Source of the DNA: Theocolax elegans
Lineage: Eukaryota; Arthropoda; Insecta; Hymenoptera; Cerocephalidae
Assembly (NCBI GenBank): GCA_026168455.1
Contig: CM047427.1
Span: 58,729,249-58,793,248, forward strand
Direction: 5' to 3'
Length of the DNA stretch: 64,000 bases
Of the stretch, positions 1 to 15,278 are shown piece by piece (the first letter of the stretch is position 1; every line of letters begins with the position of its first letter). The notes below the pieces were generated by a model. It searched no databases, was not told the DNA's origin, and saw only the letters and a program-made list of their open reading frames with translations. A program made the position numbers and the translations under genes.

Positions 1-330
1 TTTCCTTTCCCTGGTCTCTCCCTCCCTCGCACTCTCTCCCTCCCTCTCTCTCTCTCTCTCTCTCTCTATCCCGTGCGAGTTGCGCCTTATACGAGTTATA
101 CGCCGACGCGCTATTCGGTGGAGCGGTTAGCGGTCTTCTGTCAATGCCTTCCTTATCTCCTTACCGCTTACCATCGTTATTTATACAAGTACTTCTCGCT
201 CAGCGGGCATTTGCTGTCAAAATTTTCATTTCTAACTAGTTATTACTTACTTGCTTACTTACTTACTTACGTACTTACTTTTACTTGCTTGCTTTCTTGC
301 TTTCGACCGACCGGGTATAACGATTAATTT
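1..330. repeat. CT-rich microsatellite and TTAC/CTTG-type simple repeats
   Basis: A CT tract covers about 42-68 within pyrimidine-rich DNA, and imperfect four-base repeats (CTTA/CTTG) cover about 238-303. They lie upstream of the candidate Mad 5'UTR exons and look like promoter-proximal simple sequence. No coding support. Confidence 0.7.
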
Positions 331-348
331 TATTTTTTAATTTTACAG

Positions 349-615
349 TGACCATACCCGTACCTGGATGTAACTATCTTATTCAATGGTAAACGGCTTC
401 CCTGTCGTAAACCTACCGCCAACAAACAACTTGATCTCACAGTTTTCAACGCTATAGTTGTGGTGAGTCTTTCCTACGATATTCACCATTTTACGTACAA
501 CGATTGTATTTTATGCTTATGGAAACCGTATCACCATTTTTTTCTTTTTTTAGCTGAAAAAAGAGAAACTGGATCCAGTGAGGTGACACTAGCTTAAGCT
601 TCTCTTCCATCCATC
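349..615 (+). other. Candidate 5'UTR exons of the Mad gene
   Basis: Two short exons without a long ORF precede the Mad start codon. The first would run 349-462, between a pyrimidine-rich TTTTACAG acceptor and a GTGAGT donor. The second would start at 554 after TTTTTTTAG and run into the ATG at 616. This is inferred from splice signals only; transcript data could move the ends. Confidence 0.5.
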
Positions 616-2994
<2,379 letters not shown>

Positions 2995-4972
2995 TGAGAA
3001 TAAACAGTATGTTCTCGTGTAAGAATTCTATTCTTTTACAAAAAGTCACTTGATTGCTAAATTTTATGTAAGTTCAGTTAAATTAAAGACTTTGAATTGT
3101 TAAAGTCTGAACTTTGCATTGATTAAATATAGACTAAATTGCAGATGATAGACTTCAATTAAAATATTAAAGAAGTTTTTCTTGCCTCTACCGTCGATGC
3201 AATTTTAAATTTGAGAAAATTAACAATTATATTTTAGTTTTCAAGTGCTTTTTGGTGATGAATATAAACCGTTACAAGCATATGTAATTATAAATGCTCA
3301 AAGAGATGCCATTTATACATACATATATATATATATAATCGTTAAGTGCAATATTTGATAAAGAAACTTGCATTGTATTAAAACTTAAACGAACTGACTT
3401 TTATTAAAAATGACTTGCCAGAGATTTAAAATATGTAAGAAACTTTGTTCATCGTCGACATTAACAATCTTTGTGAGTCAATGTTTTTTAACTAACTTGA
3501 AATTAATTTTATTTCGTGACCCTGTAAATGAAATGAGTAGTTAAGTTTTCTAGATTTTACAACAATAAATACTCCTTACATTAAGTTAAGCATTGTACAG
3601 TTTAATAGTAAATTTTAAATGAAAATCCAAGTTAAAGAAGTAAGCAAAAATCGTAGAAATTTGTTAAATCAACTTGTTTATTGGGATAAAGATATCTGAA
3701 AAATATATACAATTTTGATGATAGCAAAATACAGACATATATTGATTTTAGACTAAAGGTTTTGTGAATAAAGACTTTGTGTCAAAACGTCGTTTAGATA
3801 CAATATTTGGAAGATTATTTTATAAATTATTATACATATGTACAGATTTCACTGTATTTTCAAGTCTTCAAATAAAATACAGTGTTGACATCAATAAAAA
3901 ATGTTCGATATATACTTTCATAAGTACATTATACGGTATACCGAAAAGTGAAATTTATAAAAATTGCGTGTAAACAATAAATAATGTATATTAATTTTGT
4001 TATTATTACAATTATGAAAAATATATTTTTTCAATTGATAAATAAAATCTTATATAAATTGACCTAACTATGTATTATTAACATTCATTGTAAGAATGTT
4101 ATTAAAGATCATTTTTACCGTAGTTAATTTACGTATTATATTATAAAAAATTATGTAACATATCAGACGGGTATTTCTAGTATGTAAAGAACATAAACAA
4201 ATTTCAATATTATTCAAAGGAGATATAATTCATTAGCAAAGTAATAAATATGAGATTGAAATCTATTATTTAATATTGTATTTTCATTTGGGTCGGTGGT
4301 GAGTTTGGTGTTTAATTGTTTGCAATATTTAGCTACTGACAAAAGATATAACATTTTTTAAATCAAACATAGAAATATTTATATGTACATAAATTATCTT
4401 TATAATCAAGTTTTCGTTATAGATAATCGATTGAAGCTCCTTGAATAATTTGTATTAATTACCATTTTCATATGTTTGTATTAACTATTACTTATAGTAA
4501 CAGGGGAATAATCAACTTTATTGTTATATTGTATATATATAATTGGAGAACACATGGTTGCATTTGAGTTATTACCACCTCATACAAATGAAATAATGAA
4601 ATGTATGTAACAATTGAAATCAGAATAGATTTAAATCTAGAAATAGAAAAATTTAATCAACACTTTACTCTTAAAATTGATGTAGTAAACATTACTAAAC
4701 TTTTTTTAGTAAAATATTTTTTTAGAATATTGTGTTCACGATTAAAGGAATTTGGCTGCATAAAAAGGTAGCGTAAATTATTATAAAATAGTCAAAAGAC
4801 CTCTTCTATCAGGGTTATTGATTTACGAACTAAGCTAGAATTTTATCCTTTTTAAAAAGTGCATAAAAATTAAAATAATTGAATTTTATAAAAAGAAAAT
4901 GTTTTAGTTTACGGGGTCTAATTGTTATAAGAGAGGATGAAAAATATGAAAGCATACAATCACTGGTTGGGA
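2995..4972 (+). other. Mad 3'UTR and AT-rich intergenic DNA
   Basis: This stretch follows the Mad stop and ends at the tail-to-tail zinc-finger gene. It is strongly AT-rich, with AATAAA hexamers near 3000 and 3563 and a short TA tract near 3320-3338. No ORF here resembles a protein. Part is probably the Mad 3'UTR. Confidence 0.5.
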
Positions 4973-7900
4973 CTAGCTGTCAAGCTTTTCGTGGAGTCTC
5001 ATGTGCTTCCTGAGATTGTCGATTCGGTTGCAGCTTTTGCCACAAATGGTGCATTTATGAGGCGTTGGGTTGCCGTGAACGAGAACGTGACCGTTGAGAT
5101 GACTAAGCTGCTTGAATCGCTTGCCACATACGAGGCAGGTATGAGGTCGATGATCCATGTGAGTCGAGGAGATGTGGGTCTGTAGGTTCGTCTTCCGGGT
5201 AAACCGAGCCTGACAATGGTCGCATTCGAACGGACGAAGATTATCGTGGATCGCTAGGTGATCCTTGAGAACGTTACCGTGCTTGAAGCTCTTGACGCAA
5301 AGGTGGCATTGAAATGGACGCTCGTCACTGTGGATTTTTTTGTGGACCAGCAGGTGAGCCAGCTGCTTGAACATTTTGGCGCAAATTTCGCATTGGTAGG
5401 TGCGTCCTTCCTCGTGGCTGGAACTCACGTGCCGACGCAACGTCTCTGCTAGGGTATAACTGGAACGTACAAATATATTACATTAATTAAAATATTTATT
5501 TACTTATTTATTTTTGTTAACAATCTCAATTAAAAATGGAATATTGGAAAGTAATGTAAGTGCAAATAATTGTCGGGTTAAATTTTCGTAATCTTTACCG
5601 TAGGTAAATTTTTTTATTAAAATACTTGACATTTTGGACTACTGAATCTTTACAGGTATTTTAGACCATTAAATTATATATTTGAATACAAAGTCGTTTT
5701 GCGAAAAAGAGGGAATTAAATCGTATCTTCTACAGATTCACGTACATATTTCATCGATACAGTATTTCAGTGACGGATTCTTCGACAAGGATTTGTTCCT
5801 ACGATAGCCCAATAACTCAAAGAAAATTTCATTCCCTTTAGGGGTTCGCTATTGGTTTATTTTTCGATTGAAATTAAATAATTGCAATGTAAAGCATATT
5901 AACATACAATATTATTAATTTATTTTCTTACGATAATCTTATTCTCAGATTAATAAGTCAGAAGAGGTTGGCGAATTTTGCCAACGAAACGTTGCATATA
6001 TAACGTAAAAATGGTTTTTTATTTATTCAAACTAAAAACCTATCTGGCCCTTAAGTAATTGAAAAAATAATCCTTTTAATTTTGTAATTTATTCTCACTT
6101 CACAATTTCCTAAGTGTTCAGTATTGCATTCAAATTAAAAATTGTAATTAAAAATGTAATACTATATTTAACATTTTTCCTTATAATAGGAATCGGTATT
6201 CATATTAGTTGTACCGTGATACAAGAGTTCAACATAATTTTTATGTCTTATTTATTCATAATTTATAATTGACCAAACAACCGGATTAATAGTATTTCTA
6301 ATCAGATCGGCAGATAATTCATTAGTTTTCATTTTAGTGATTACCTAAGAAAATCTTTACAGGACGCTTTTCTTGTGAATTATTAATTTAATAAACCTAT
6401 TATCTACTAACAAGATGTAGAATTTATTCAAAATCCTGTTTGTCAATATAGTATCGCTTATAGTTGTACATTTGTTTTTCAACACCTAAAACCGATAGGT
6501 ACTATTTATTTCAAGATTTAAATAAACTGTTACATTATACCAAGTTAAGCTAATATAATAATTTTATTTTTATTTTACGTATAATGTTTGATATTTTTTA
6601 TTCATAAAATTATGGTAATAACAGTGTGTACCCGAGCTTATGTATAATATATAACAAGAAAATGTTATAGTTGAGGGTAAATCTGAGGTTAAACTTGATT
6701 ATTGCGGAGCAAAGTAGTTTTTGATGCACATATATATATTCTGACAAACATTCTAACAAATAGGAACCAATTGATTTAAATTTCGATGAAATGTTAAATA
6801 ACGTTACCGCTTATGTACATGTTAATATTCTAAAAATGATTCGATGTATCATTGTCAAAAAGTAACGTTACCCATTTTGTGTGAAATATCACGTTTTCGA
6901 AATGTATAGGTGCAGCAAATAAAAATTGATTCGTTTTCTCAGGGTATTCAATAGTTATTCGCGATCAAGTGTATCTCGCTATGGATAAGTGTAATTTTAA
7001 TGATGCCCAATACAAAAATATTGAAAAAAGAGATGAATTTTTGGTGGAATAGTAAAGAAAATGCTTGAAACGAGTGTAAAGAAGTGAAAAAATTTATTTA
7101 TGGGGTTGCCAGACTCAGAAAATGGTAATATTTTACTTTTTTGTATAAACAAAAGAATAAATTTTTGAAAAAATCTTTGTTTTTCAAATATGTAATTTAA
7201 TTATGATTTTTGCGTTGAAAATTCATGTCTTTTAGACGAATAATTCCCAACCGAAAAATGTTTATTCAATTATTATTAACAAAAATGACTTATGACAGGT
7301 GAAGCCCTTCCTTATGTTTTAAACCATCCGTATATGAATGTTGTTAAGAGTTTTAATTGAATATTTCCAAGATAACAATTATGTTGAGAAGGTGTAGAAT
7401 CCCTGTAAGATGGGACCGACATCCCGTTGAGATGGTTCTTTGTACTGTATAGGGCATGTAGTATGTCTATCATGAAAATGTGGGAAATGTTACGGTAACC
7501 GTAAGTAAGGAATAGCCAGAAATACGGTAATGCAATGGTGTTGCACTCGAAGGAGTAGGTGCAGAGTTGTCAGGTATTATTAAAACTAGGAGGATGCAGT
7601 ATTATCGAGCAATGTACCTCTTTCCACAAAATTTGCAAATGTGCAATCGCTCGTTGGTGTGGGTGGTTAAGTGGGTATCGAGGCTTCTCTTCTCCAAGAA
7701 TCTGGCAGCGCAAATCGAGCACCGGTAAGGCTTGCCTCCGTTATGAACGAGCGTGTGCTTCCTGAGAGAGTTGGCCAGTCCAAACCACTTGCCGCACAGC
7801 AAGCACTCGAACTTCTTTTCCCGAGTGTGGACGAGCATGTGCGTCTTGAGGTGACCCAGCTGCTTGAACCTCTTGCCGCAGTTGTCGCATCCGTGGGCAC

Positions 7901-8078
7901 GGTGGTGGGTGTGCCCGACGAGGTGTCGCTCGAGCTCGGTTTTGCTCTTCGTCACCTTTTTGCACGTCTCGCACTCGAACACCTCGATTCCGGTGTGATA
8001 TCGTTCGACCCGGGTAACGTTTCCGGGCAACCTTTCCGGACACGCGGTGCGCTCGTATCGGGTATTCTTGCGAGGCAT
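4973..8078 (-). CDS. C2H2 zinc-finger protein with ten fingers
   Basis: Probable nuclear DNA-binding protein of unknown target. Coding exons are 8078-7618 and 5459-4973 on the minus strand. Splicing AG/gtacat to cttccag-type acceptor at 5460 restores a perfect finger (C-x2-C-x12-H-x4-H) that neither exon has alone, which strongly supports the join. The product is 315 aa, almost entirely ten C2H2 fingers with short linkers: four in exon 1, one across the intron and five in exon 2. A 42-residue basic leader precedes the first finger; there is no visible ZAD, BTB or KRAB domain. An in-frame TGA lies eight codons upstream of the ATG, which supports this start. The 2.2 kb intron holds a dispersed repeat copy. 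A good minus-strand donor near 9154 may end a noncoding first exon. I do not recognise a named ortholog. Confidence 0.86.
7190..7440 (+). repeat. Dispersed repeat, copy 1 (in zinc-finger gene intron)
   Basis: This segment aligns by eye with 58365-58610 (+) and with the reverse complement of about 45375-45600. Shared landmarks include GATTTTTGCGTTGAAAATTC, a TTATTAACAAA block, GTTTTAAAC, AATATTTCCAA and a terminal CCGACATCCCGTT block. Interspersed repeat family of unknown class; no coding capacity. Confidence 0.75.
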
Positions 8079-9531
8079 CGCTCGCGGAATACTCTCAGAC
8101 TTTCACGCTCCTTTCACGCGATCTCCTTTTTCACGTAGACCGTCAGTAGAGTTACAGTATCGCCTCCTGCGCGTTCGTACGAGACACGCTTTGCTTACGC
8201 GCGGACGCGGTCACACCTTCTCTCCAACTTCCGTACATATTTACTACCTACTTTTTAAAATTCACTCTTACTTTTATTTTCTCCTGTACAAACATACCTC
8301 CATACTCATCGGAGCTTGTATTATTATGTTGTACTTGTAGGTACCTCAGATCATCGCACAACCATCTAAATGTATCCGCAGTTATTCCAAGTAACACGCT
8401 ACGCCTCTTTGGTCATTACTTTTTCTAATCATGAGATAATACTTATATAGTGTCACTCATTTTTCTCCTCGGTTGTCAAAATTATTGAGTCTTTTAAGTA
8501 ATCAAGTAAATAATAATCTTGCTCTACATATTTTGTTGTTAAAACTATATATATTTAACCAACGTAATAAAGTCTAAAAACAGCTTTCACTTAACTTTTC
8601 ACTATTCAATGTACCTCGTACCTAAAACAGATAAATTTTTGACACATGTTCTGTACTCATAGTATTCACACATAAATACATCAGGTCACACTATTTTATT
8701 ATTTAATATTCCATTGAAATAAACAATTTTTGACAATAATCATTTTAATAAAATAAAATACAACTTGATGCAGATTTTACTTTAATGTTTACTGATACTA
8801 CGATAACATACTAATAACATAATAATAACTCATACTACGATGACGCGTTTAATTACGATTTGATAGATGGTGAAAAGACGTTTTATTCCATGAAACTATA
8901 TTTATTTTATATCCGTGATTTAGTTGGTTTTTATAAGTTTTTAAGTAATTATAAATATAAATGTTACAAAACAATAAATAAACAATAATGAATACCTGGT
9001 TTTCTTTATCGTAATGCCGAAATTCCATCCGAAAATATAGTAATGCAACAGAAAGAATATCTTGAGAAATAAGTCGGGACGATCGGTATTTGAAAGTCGG
9101 GAAGAGCGCGCTCGAGTACGTAGAAGAATGTATTATAAGTGCATAGAGACTTACCAACCGGAAAATCATCGAAACCAGGAAGAAATCTTACGGTATTTAT
9201 ATTTCAAATTCGAAACGGATTAAACGGATGCACCATGCACGCAGTATTAGTTGCATTATAGTGTATACGTGAAAAAGTAAACGCCAAATGATAAGTAGAG
9301 GACACGTGTATTTAGTCGATCTTATTTTGTATCGGTATAGCTATAGCTCGAGTACTCGTACTTTCTCCAAGACTCCGAGAGTCCGTCCGACCAGGTCACA
9401 GTCACCACTCACCGGGAACCGGGAAAAGAATCCGTTAGAGAAAGCAAAGTATATAGTCGCGTCACGTTACGTCACGTCGCAGTTCACCAAGTCAAGTCAA
9501 GTCACCCTCACCACTCACCACTGTCCTCGAA

Positions 9532-9643
9532 TCGGCAGTCGGCAGTCGGCAGTCGGCAGTCGGCAATTACCATCAGTATTACCACTATTACCACTATTAC
9601 CACTATTACCACTATTACCACTATTACCACTACCAGTTACCTG
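9532..9643. repeat. Two adjacent minisatellites (7-bp and 9-bp units)
   Basis: TCGGCAG is repeated about four times, then TTACCACTA about seven times after a 13-base gap. Their translation gives a PLLPLL-type peptide, which is an artefact of the repeat rather than a gene. Confidence 0.85.
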
Positions 9644-10278
9644 CACTCAATTCTGAACTCACTGACTCACCAGTCATCGACCTTCGACCAGCGACACCAC
9701 CTCCCAAACTCCCAACGAAGATAAACAAACTAGGTTCATAAAGTTCATAAACGATTCAGCTAAACCAAAACTACCTACAACTATTTCAATCGTTGGCTCC
9801 AAAAATATTATTAAACGTTTCGTGCAAACCTAAATTTAAACAACAATTAAAGATTAAAATAAAAACATTCGATTGTTCGTCGTTACCTGGTTTTCTACTC
9901 AATTCGTAAATTCTTTTAATAATTAATATATAAATACTATTATAACGTACAAATTACAATTACCTATAACGTACAATAGTACATTATTGTACATGATATT
10001 ATCGAATTCTTTTTTATCGGCCATCATAATTATGAATACCCTGTTGCTAAACTGGTCGTCTTCTTCAAAATCAAACAAATAAGAATATACGCATGTATAC
10101 TTTATGGAATTGAACAACCATATATTCTTTACACTATAGAAAATATACAATTATTTTGGTATTAACAAGTAAGTCTTAAATTAATCATTGATAATTACAC
10201 ACATTTTGTTGCGATGCCCGGTAAAGAAGAGTTCGGTAATACCATTCTTTACTCTGTTTCAAACCGCGTATAATCGTC

Positions 10279-10279
<1 letters not shown>

Positions 10280-10310
<31 letters not shown>

Positions 10311-10357
10311 GGTATGTGTATGTGGATGTGGGTGTGTGTGTGCGTGTGTGTGTGTGT
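10280..10357. repeat. TA/TG dinucleotide microsatellite
   Basis: A TA run is followed by an imperfect TG run. Long reading frames on both strands here are pure repeat translation. Confidence 0.85.
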
Positions 10358-10808
10358 AGAGTATACCATATACCACTGTAAACTATCTTTGTTGTAATGA
10401 AATCGAACATTATAATTCCATAGATTATCCAAAATTATAGTAAAACTTATATTTTCGGAAAAAATGGCAATGGTCAAACATTTATAATACTTTTCGAACA
10501 AACGATTAATCTACTTATTTAATTTTGGTAAATCTTGCGTAGGTATGGGTGCAAATTGCAAAATGTATGAATACTTAAACAGTCAATATTGAACATTGAA
10601 CTATAAACTACAAGTTGCAATTTACAATACGAATATATCTACGATCTACGACTACGACTAAGTAGTGAGTATAGTGACTACGACGACACCTCACACCAAC
10701 AGAGTAAATCGAGCTTTCTTGAATGGCGATGAATCAGTCCGCGGACGGGCCGAATCGGCGATGTTTTTAAACGGTTGAACGCACGTCGAATTGACTTGCA
10801 CGGACAAA

Positions 10809-13800
10809 ATGGCACTTCTCATGCGAACCAGGAACATCCTCTCGATTAACCGGAGTATTCTTAAAAACTCCAGGAGGCGTGAGAGTGGCTACTATGTTCT
10901 GTTAGTATATTACACCGTTTTGAGGTTACCTTTCTGCGCTTTTTTGTTACATCGTACCGGGGCTCTGGCAAAATCCCCTTATTTTACTTATTATCCCTGC
11001 ACTGTGATCTTACATTTTTCGACTAAATCCACCTTTTTCCAAATGTCAACGATTCACCGTCTCCGTTTTTTCTGCAAACAAACTCTTTCGTATTTACTTA
11101 TTATCCGGCTACCGATTTTAACATCTTCCTTTCCTTTTTTCTGTCCTCAAATTCTACTCGAATCATTGTCACGATTATGTCATTACGTGATTCACAACAT
11201 AAATGCAATATCTTTACTTATTTTAACATATTTATCATTCATTTACGCGTACATTATCATTTACATAGAATTTTTTCACCATAAACTAATATTTAATTCT
11301 TCAAGTTAAATTGTTTCATTCTACTTAAGTATATCTATACAGACTTTGCATTTTAATTGTATTGTTTTTATGCCTATTATAAAATCAATACATAAATACT
11401 ACAGGTTACCAGAAATTGGTGAAGACTTACCAGAGAAAAATCCACTTCTTCAAGAAAATACTTTGCTTCCTGAGTTTAATGGAATGTCAATAGAAAAATG
11501 TATAGCTGCTGTGGGAAAACAAACTGTCGAATTTGAGCAAGCTGTTAAGTTATTGGAGAAAGAAGTACAAGGTACACAATATAGTAACACAAATATAGTC
11601 ACATTAAAATTAATCAAATTATATTTCTTAATAATTATTTTTTGTGTGTAATCTTTTAGATTCAGAAAATATTAATATTTTCAAGGATGTTTTTGAACCA
11701 ATAGAAAAATTAGAAATTCCTTTACATACAACATGGGGTATTTCAAAGGTCTTGTACTTTGGTAATCATTCTCTAATGCCAACTAATTGTTACTTTAATA
11801 TACATAAAAGAGCCTGGACAGCTATTTCTTGTAAAGTAAACAGCAAACCTATTTACGAAAAGTGTAAACAAATAAAGGAACAGGAAAAAAATTTGACGGG
11901 TGAAGAGAGACAAATTATAACCAAGTATATTCTTGAAGGACAATTAAATGGTTTAGATTTAAACAAAAGTGACAGATATCACTTTCATTACCAGATGAGA
12001 AATGTTGCTTCAAAGAGCGAAGAATTTAGAGAAAAGTTGGAAATTGCTACTAAAATGTTTCAGCATAAAATCACGGATGCTGACAAAATGAGAGGTTTTC
12101 CAGAAGAGTTTTTGAAAACTATTGCTGTGGATCCTGAACAACATATGGCAGGACCATGGATTATTACTTTGAAACCTAACGTTCTAAATACATTTTTGGG
12201 TAACTTAAAAAATTACTTGATTGTATTTAAATCTTGACACATCTAACTTAATTGAATAAAAAATTTTGTTCTAGAATATTGTCCTGATTCACTTTTAAGG
12301 TGGAATATTTGGCAAGCTAATGTTTTGCGATGTTCAATGTATAATGAACAAGAATTACAAACCAGCTCACTTGTAAATGGAATTACTAATGACAGATGTG
12401 ATATTGCAAAATACTTAGGTTTTAAGAATTATTCCGAAATGAGCATGGTCACTAAAATGGCTGGAAATTTGGAAACAGTTTACAAATTTCTTAATACTTT
12501 GTTAAAGGCAGGTATGGTTGAAACAAATTTTCTTTCAATTGCTTTCTTATTATTATTTATTCCTTTTATTACAATAACATTAATAGTTTTTATAATAAAC
12601 AAATTTTCTCACTTTTCTAGCATATCCTCAACAAGTACAAGAAATAGAAGAATTAACTGCATTTGCTAGAGAACGAGGTTTTGATGGTAAATTGGAACAA
12701 TGGGATGTTCCTTATTGGGTGAGAAAGCAAAGAAAATCGATTTACAAGTAAGTTTATTAATCATATTATATCTATTGTTTCTCATGCAATTTATAATTTA
12801 AATCTTTTAGTTATGATGAGAAAATGTTAAGACAATATTTTCCTTTGCCGAAAGTATTGAGTGGCCTCTTTCAATTGTCAAGGACGTTATTTAATATAGA
12901 TATTGTAGAAAGGGAAAAGGTGGATGTATGGCATCGTGACGTACGTTTTTTCGATGTTTATGATTTAGACATATCGACAAGTGAGCCTGCAGGCAGTTTT
13001 TATTTTGATCCTTATGCACGAAAAGAGGAAAAACTCTCAATAAATCGACATTCGGGTTGGACCTTGCTGATAAGAAATAAGAGTGAAGTCTGTGGAATCA
13101 AACCACTTACTTCCCTTATTTTTAATTTCCAGCCACCAGTTAATCAGAATCCATCTTTGATTACCTTTAGTGAAGTTCAATCACTTTTTGAAAATGTAAG
13201 TCGACTTGTCGTCGATTAGCAGAGAAACCTTATTACATAATTAAATATTAGGACTTTTGGAATATTTCAGTTCGGAGTTGTAATGCAGCAACTTTTGACA
13301 AGAACGAAATCGGCTGAATTAGCAGGCTTATCGTACATTGAATGGGATGCGATTGGGACAAGTCGATACCTTATGTCTCATTTCCTTTATGAGCCGCAAG
13401 TGCTTCAAAGTATTAGTAGTCATTGCGAGACCGGTGAGTCTCTTGATGACAAGATGGTGCAAAATCTCCGGGCGGTTCGTACTCACATGTCCGGTTACAA
13501 CCTCTGCAAGGAGCTTTATTTAAGTCGATACGATCTTGATTTGCATGCGGTGTATGAAAAACTTTGTTTTATGAATATTTTTATAATCAGAGATGTTATC
13601 ATATATTTATTTATATTTGTAGGAAAAAAACTTGGGAAAAAATCATGAAAGTTTTATGGAAGGAACATTTTGTTTTTCCTGAAGAAAAAAAAGATTCTCA
13701 TGTTTGTTCATGGGATGAGATATTTGTTGAAAATGCTGGTGCTACATATTACGGGTATGTTATTTATTGCTAGACGATGTAATTAAGTCCTATATAAATA

Positions 13801-14218
13801 TTACATTGAAATAATATTATAAGAAGGATCATTCAAAAGTTTTAAAATTTACTATTATTATATATAACTAGATAGTTGTAAGAAGATAAATTTGAATCTG
13901 CATAATTAATTATAGTTATATAATTTCTTCTTAAATATTTACATTATTTTTTTTTGTAATTAACCTTAATCTCAAAATTTGATTTAATATTTTTTTAGCA
14001 CATTGTGGTCGAAAATGTTAGCAGCGGATGCGTACAGCGCATTTCAAGAAGTACAACCGGGTGAAGAGAATCATCGATGCAAAATTGGCAATCGCTTTAA
14101 AGATACTTTCTTAACTCTGGGTGGTAGTGTACCAGCGAGCGAAGTTTTCAGGCGTTTCCGTGGAAGAGATCCAAGCTTGAAAGCACTTATTAAAAGTTTA
14201 AATCTGAATTCAATCTAA
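10809..14218 (+). CDS. M3-family oligopeptidase A-like protein, probably catalytically inactive
   Basis: Homologue of cytosolic/mitochondrial oligopeptidase A (thimet family), normally a zinc metallopeptidase that degrades short peptides. Nine exons join in frame: 10809-10900, 11405-11571, 11660-12199, 12275-12511, 12621-12747, 12811-13195, 13271-13551, 13623-13754 and 13999-14218, giving 726 aa, the usual M3 length. Conserved blocks include YFPLPKVLSGLF, AGSFYFDPYAR and LWSKMLAADAYSAF. At the HExxH position the protein reads E515-N-F-G-V519 (LFEN/FGVVMQQLLTR, split by intron 6). At the third-ligand spacing (26 residues beyond the second His) Glu is replaced by Gly545. All metal ligands and the catalytic Glu are therefore absent, so I infer a pseudo-peptidase. 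The N-terminus has about ten Arg/Lys and one acidic residue in its first 28, like a mitochondrial presequence. Exon 7's donor was chosen by frame. Divergent from the zinc-finger gene and convergent with syntaxin 8. Confidence 0.9.
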
Positions 14219-15278
14219 TCGAATTGAAGTTTTCGCAATGTTAAACAACAAGAAAATATTTTATTCTGTTTTGCTTTCTATACATTTTACAAATATCGAT
14301 AAAAATATTCGTAAAGCAGTGTGGGCCTTAGCAAAAAATACTGCTAATTACCTGGAGTTCTTTAAATACACAGTACAATTTTTATTGAAACTCATTTAAG
14401 GTTTAAGTTTATAGCTATTATATTGATAGCGCAATAATGAATTAACTATTTGTTTTGAGTGAGTCGAACTGAGAGAGTTGAATTTCTAGTAAAATAAACA
14501 ATAAAGCAAACGTCGACAGTCATAGTTATATATTTGTAATTTCAAAAATATTTTACATTCAAAACTTATACTGTTATACTATACCTGATGAAAACCCGAT
14601 ATATTTCAATGCAAGTATATTAAAAACGTTATAATTATCGTGCCACAACACGTTAAGTCATTTAATTTATGTAAGGCAACAATTTGTAAATATAATACTT
14701 GTATTATAATTATATTATTAAAATGAAGTTACTTACATTTATTTTTTATTAAATCATTATATTATTTTTTAAGAAAATTTATAATTTAAAAAACATGAAT
14801 AAAACTTAATTCAGATATGTTTTTAAAATTATTGTTATATAGGATTATTTAAAGTTCGAAAGATGCATTTAAAACTACATGTCAAAAACAATACTTCATC
14901 AGAAAAATGTTGTATATTTAATATTCAACAGTAAATTTTTACAAAAATTTATTGTTTATTTCTGGATTTAGAATTAAAGTTAAACAAAAACGGTAAAATT
15001 GCTAATACTTGGTTTAAAATTGTTCCATAACACATAATTAGTTTCAGATAATTCGCAATTCGTTTTTCGAAAAGATATATGTAAGTTACTAAAAATACTA
15101 TACCGCAATATTTACATGATTTCATGCACGAAACTATCATCACAGATAAACGCGGTACAAACAACGATAAAATGCAATATAAACAGCATATCGCATATTG
15201 TAATATCTATTTTAAGTTAATTAATAATATATAAAACTTAAACGTAAACATAAACTTATAGATATTTTACAAAAATGA
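14219..15278. other. Convergent 3' region between M3 gene and syntaxin 8
   Basis: AT-rich DNA between two convergent genes. AATAAA hexamers near 14487 and 14500 suit the M3 transcript, and TTTATT at about 14948 suits the minus-strand syntaxin transcript. I see no other feature. Confidence 0.5.

Larger units (their letters stand above)
8139..10790. other. Divergent intergenic region between zinc-finger and M3 genes
   Basis: Shared upstream region of two divergent genes. It contains a 7-bp TCGGCAG minisatellite (9532-9564), a 9-bp TTACCACTA minisatellite (9578-9643) and a TA/TG microsatellite (10280-10357). About 9360-9560 is richer in GC and GTCAC-type words and may be promoter or 5'UTR. No conserved coding sequence recognised. 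Confidence 0.5.

Noticed and set aside
9532..9643. CRISPR-like array
   Set aside because: Units are 7-9 bp with no spacers; this is a minisatellite in a eukaryotic genome.
9288..9656. 122-codon ORF ending in a PLLPLL repeat
   Set aside because: The second half is a 9-bp minisatellite and the rest shows no family resemblance.
10188..10501. Long ORFs on both strands
   Set aside because: They are translations of a TA/TG microsatellite.
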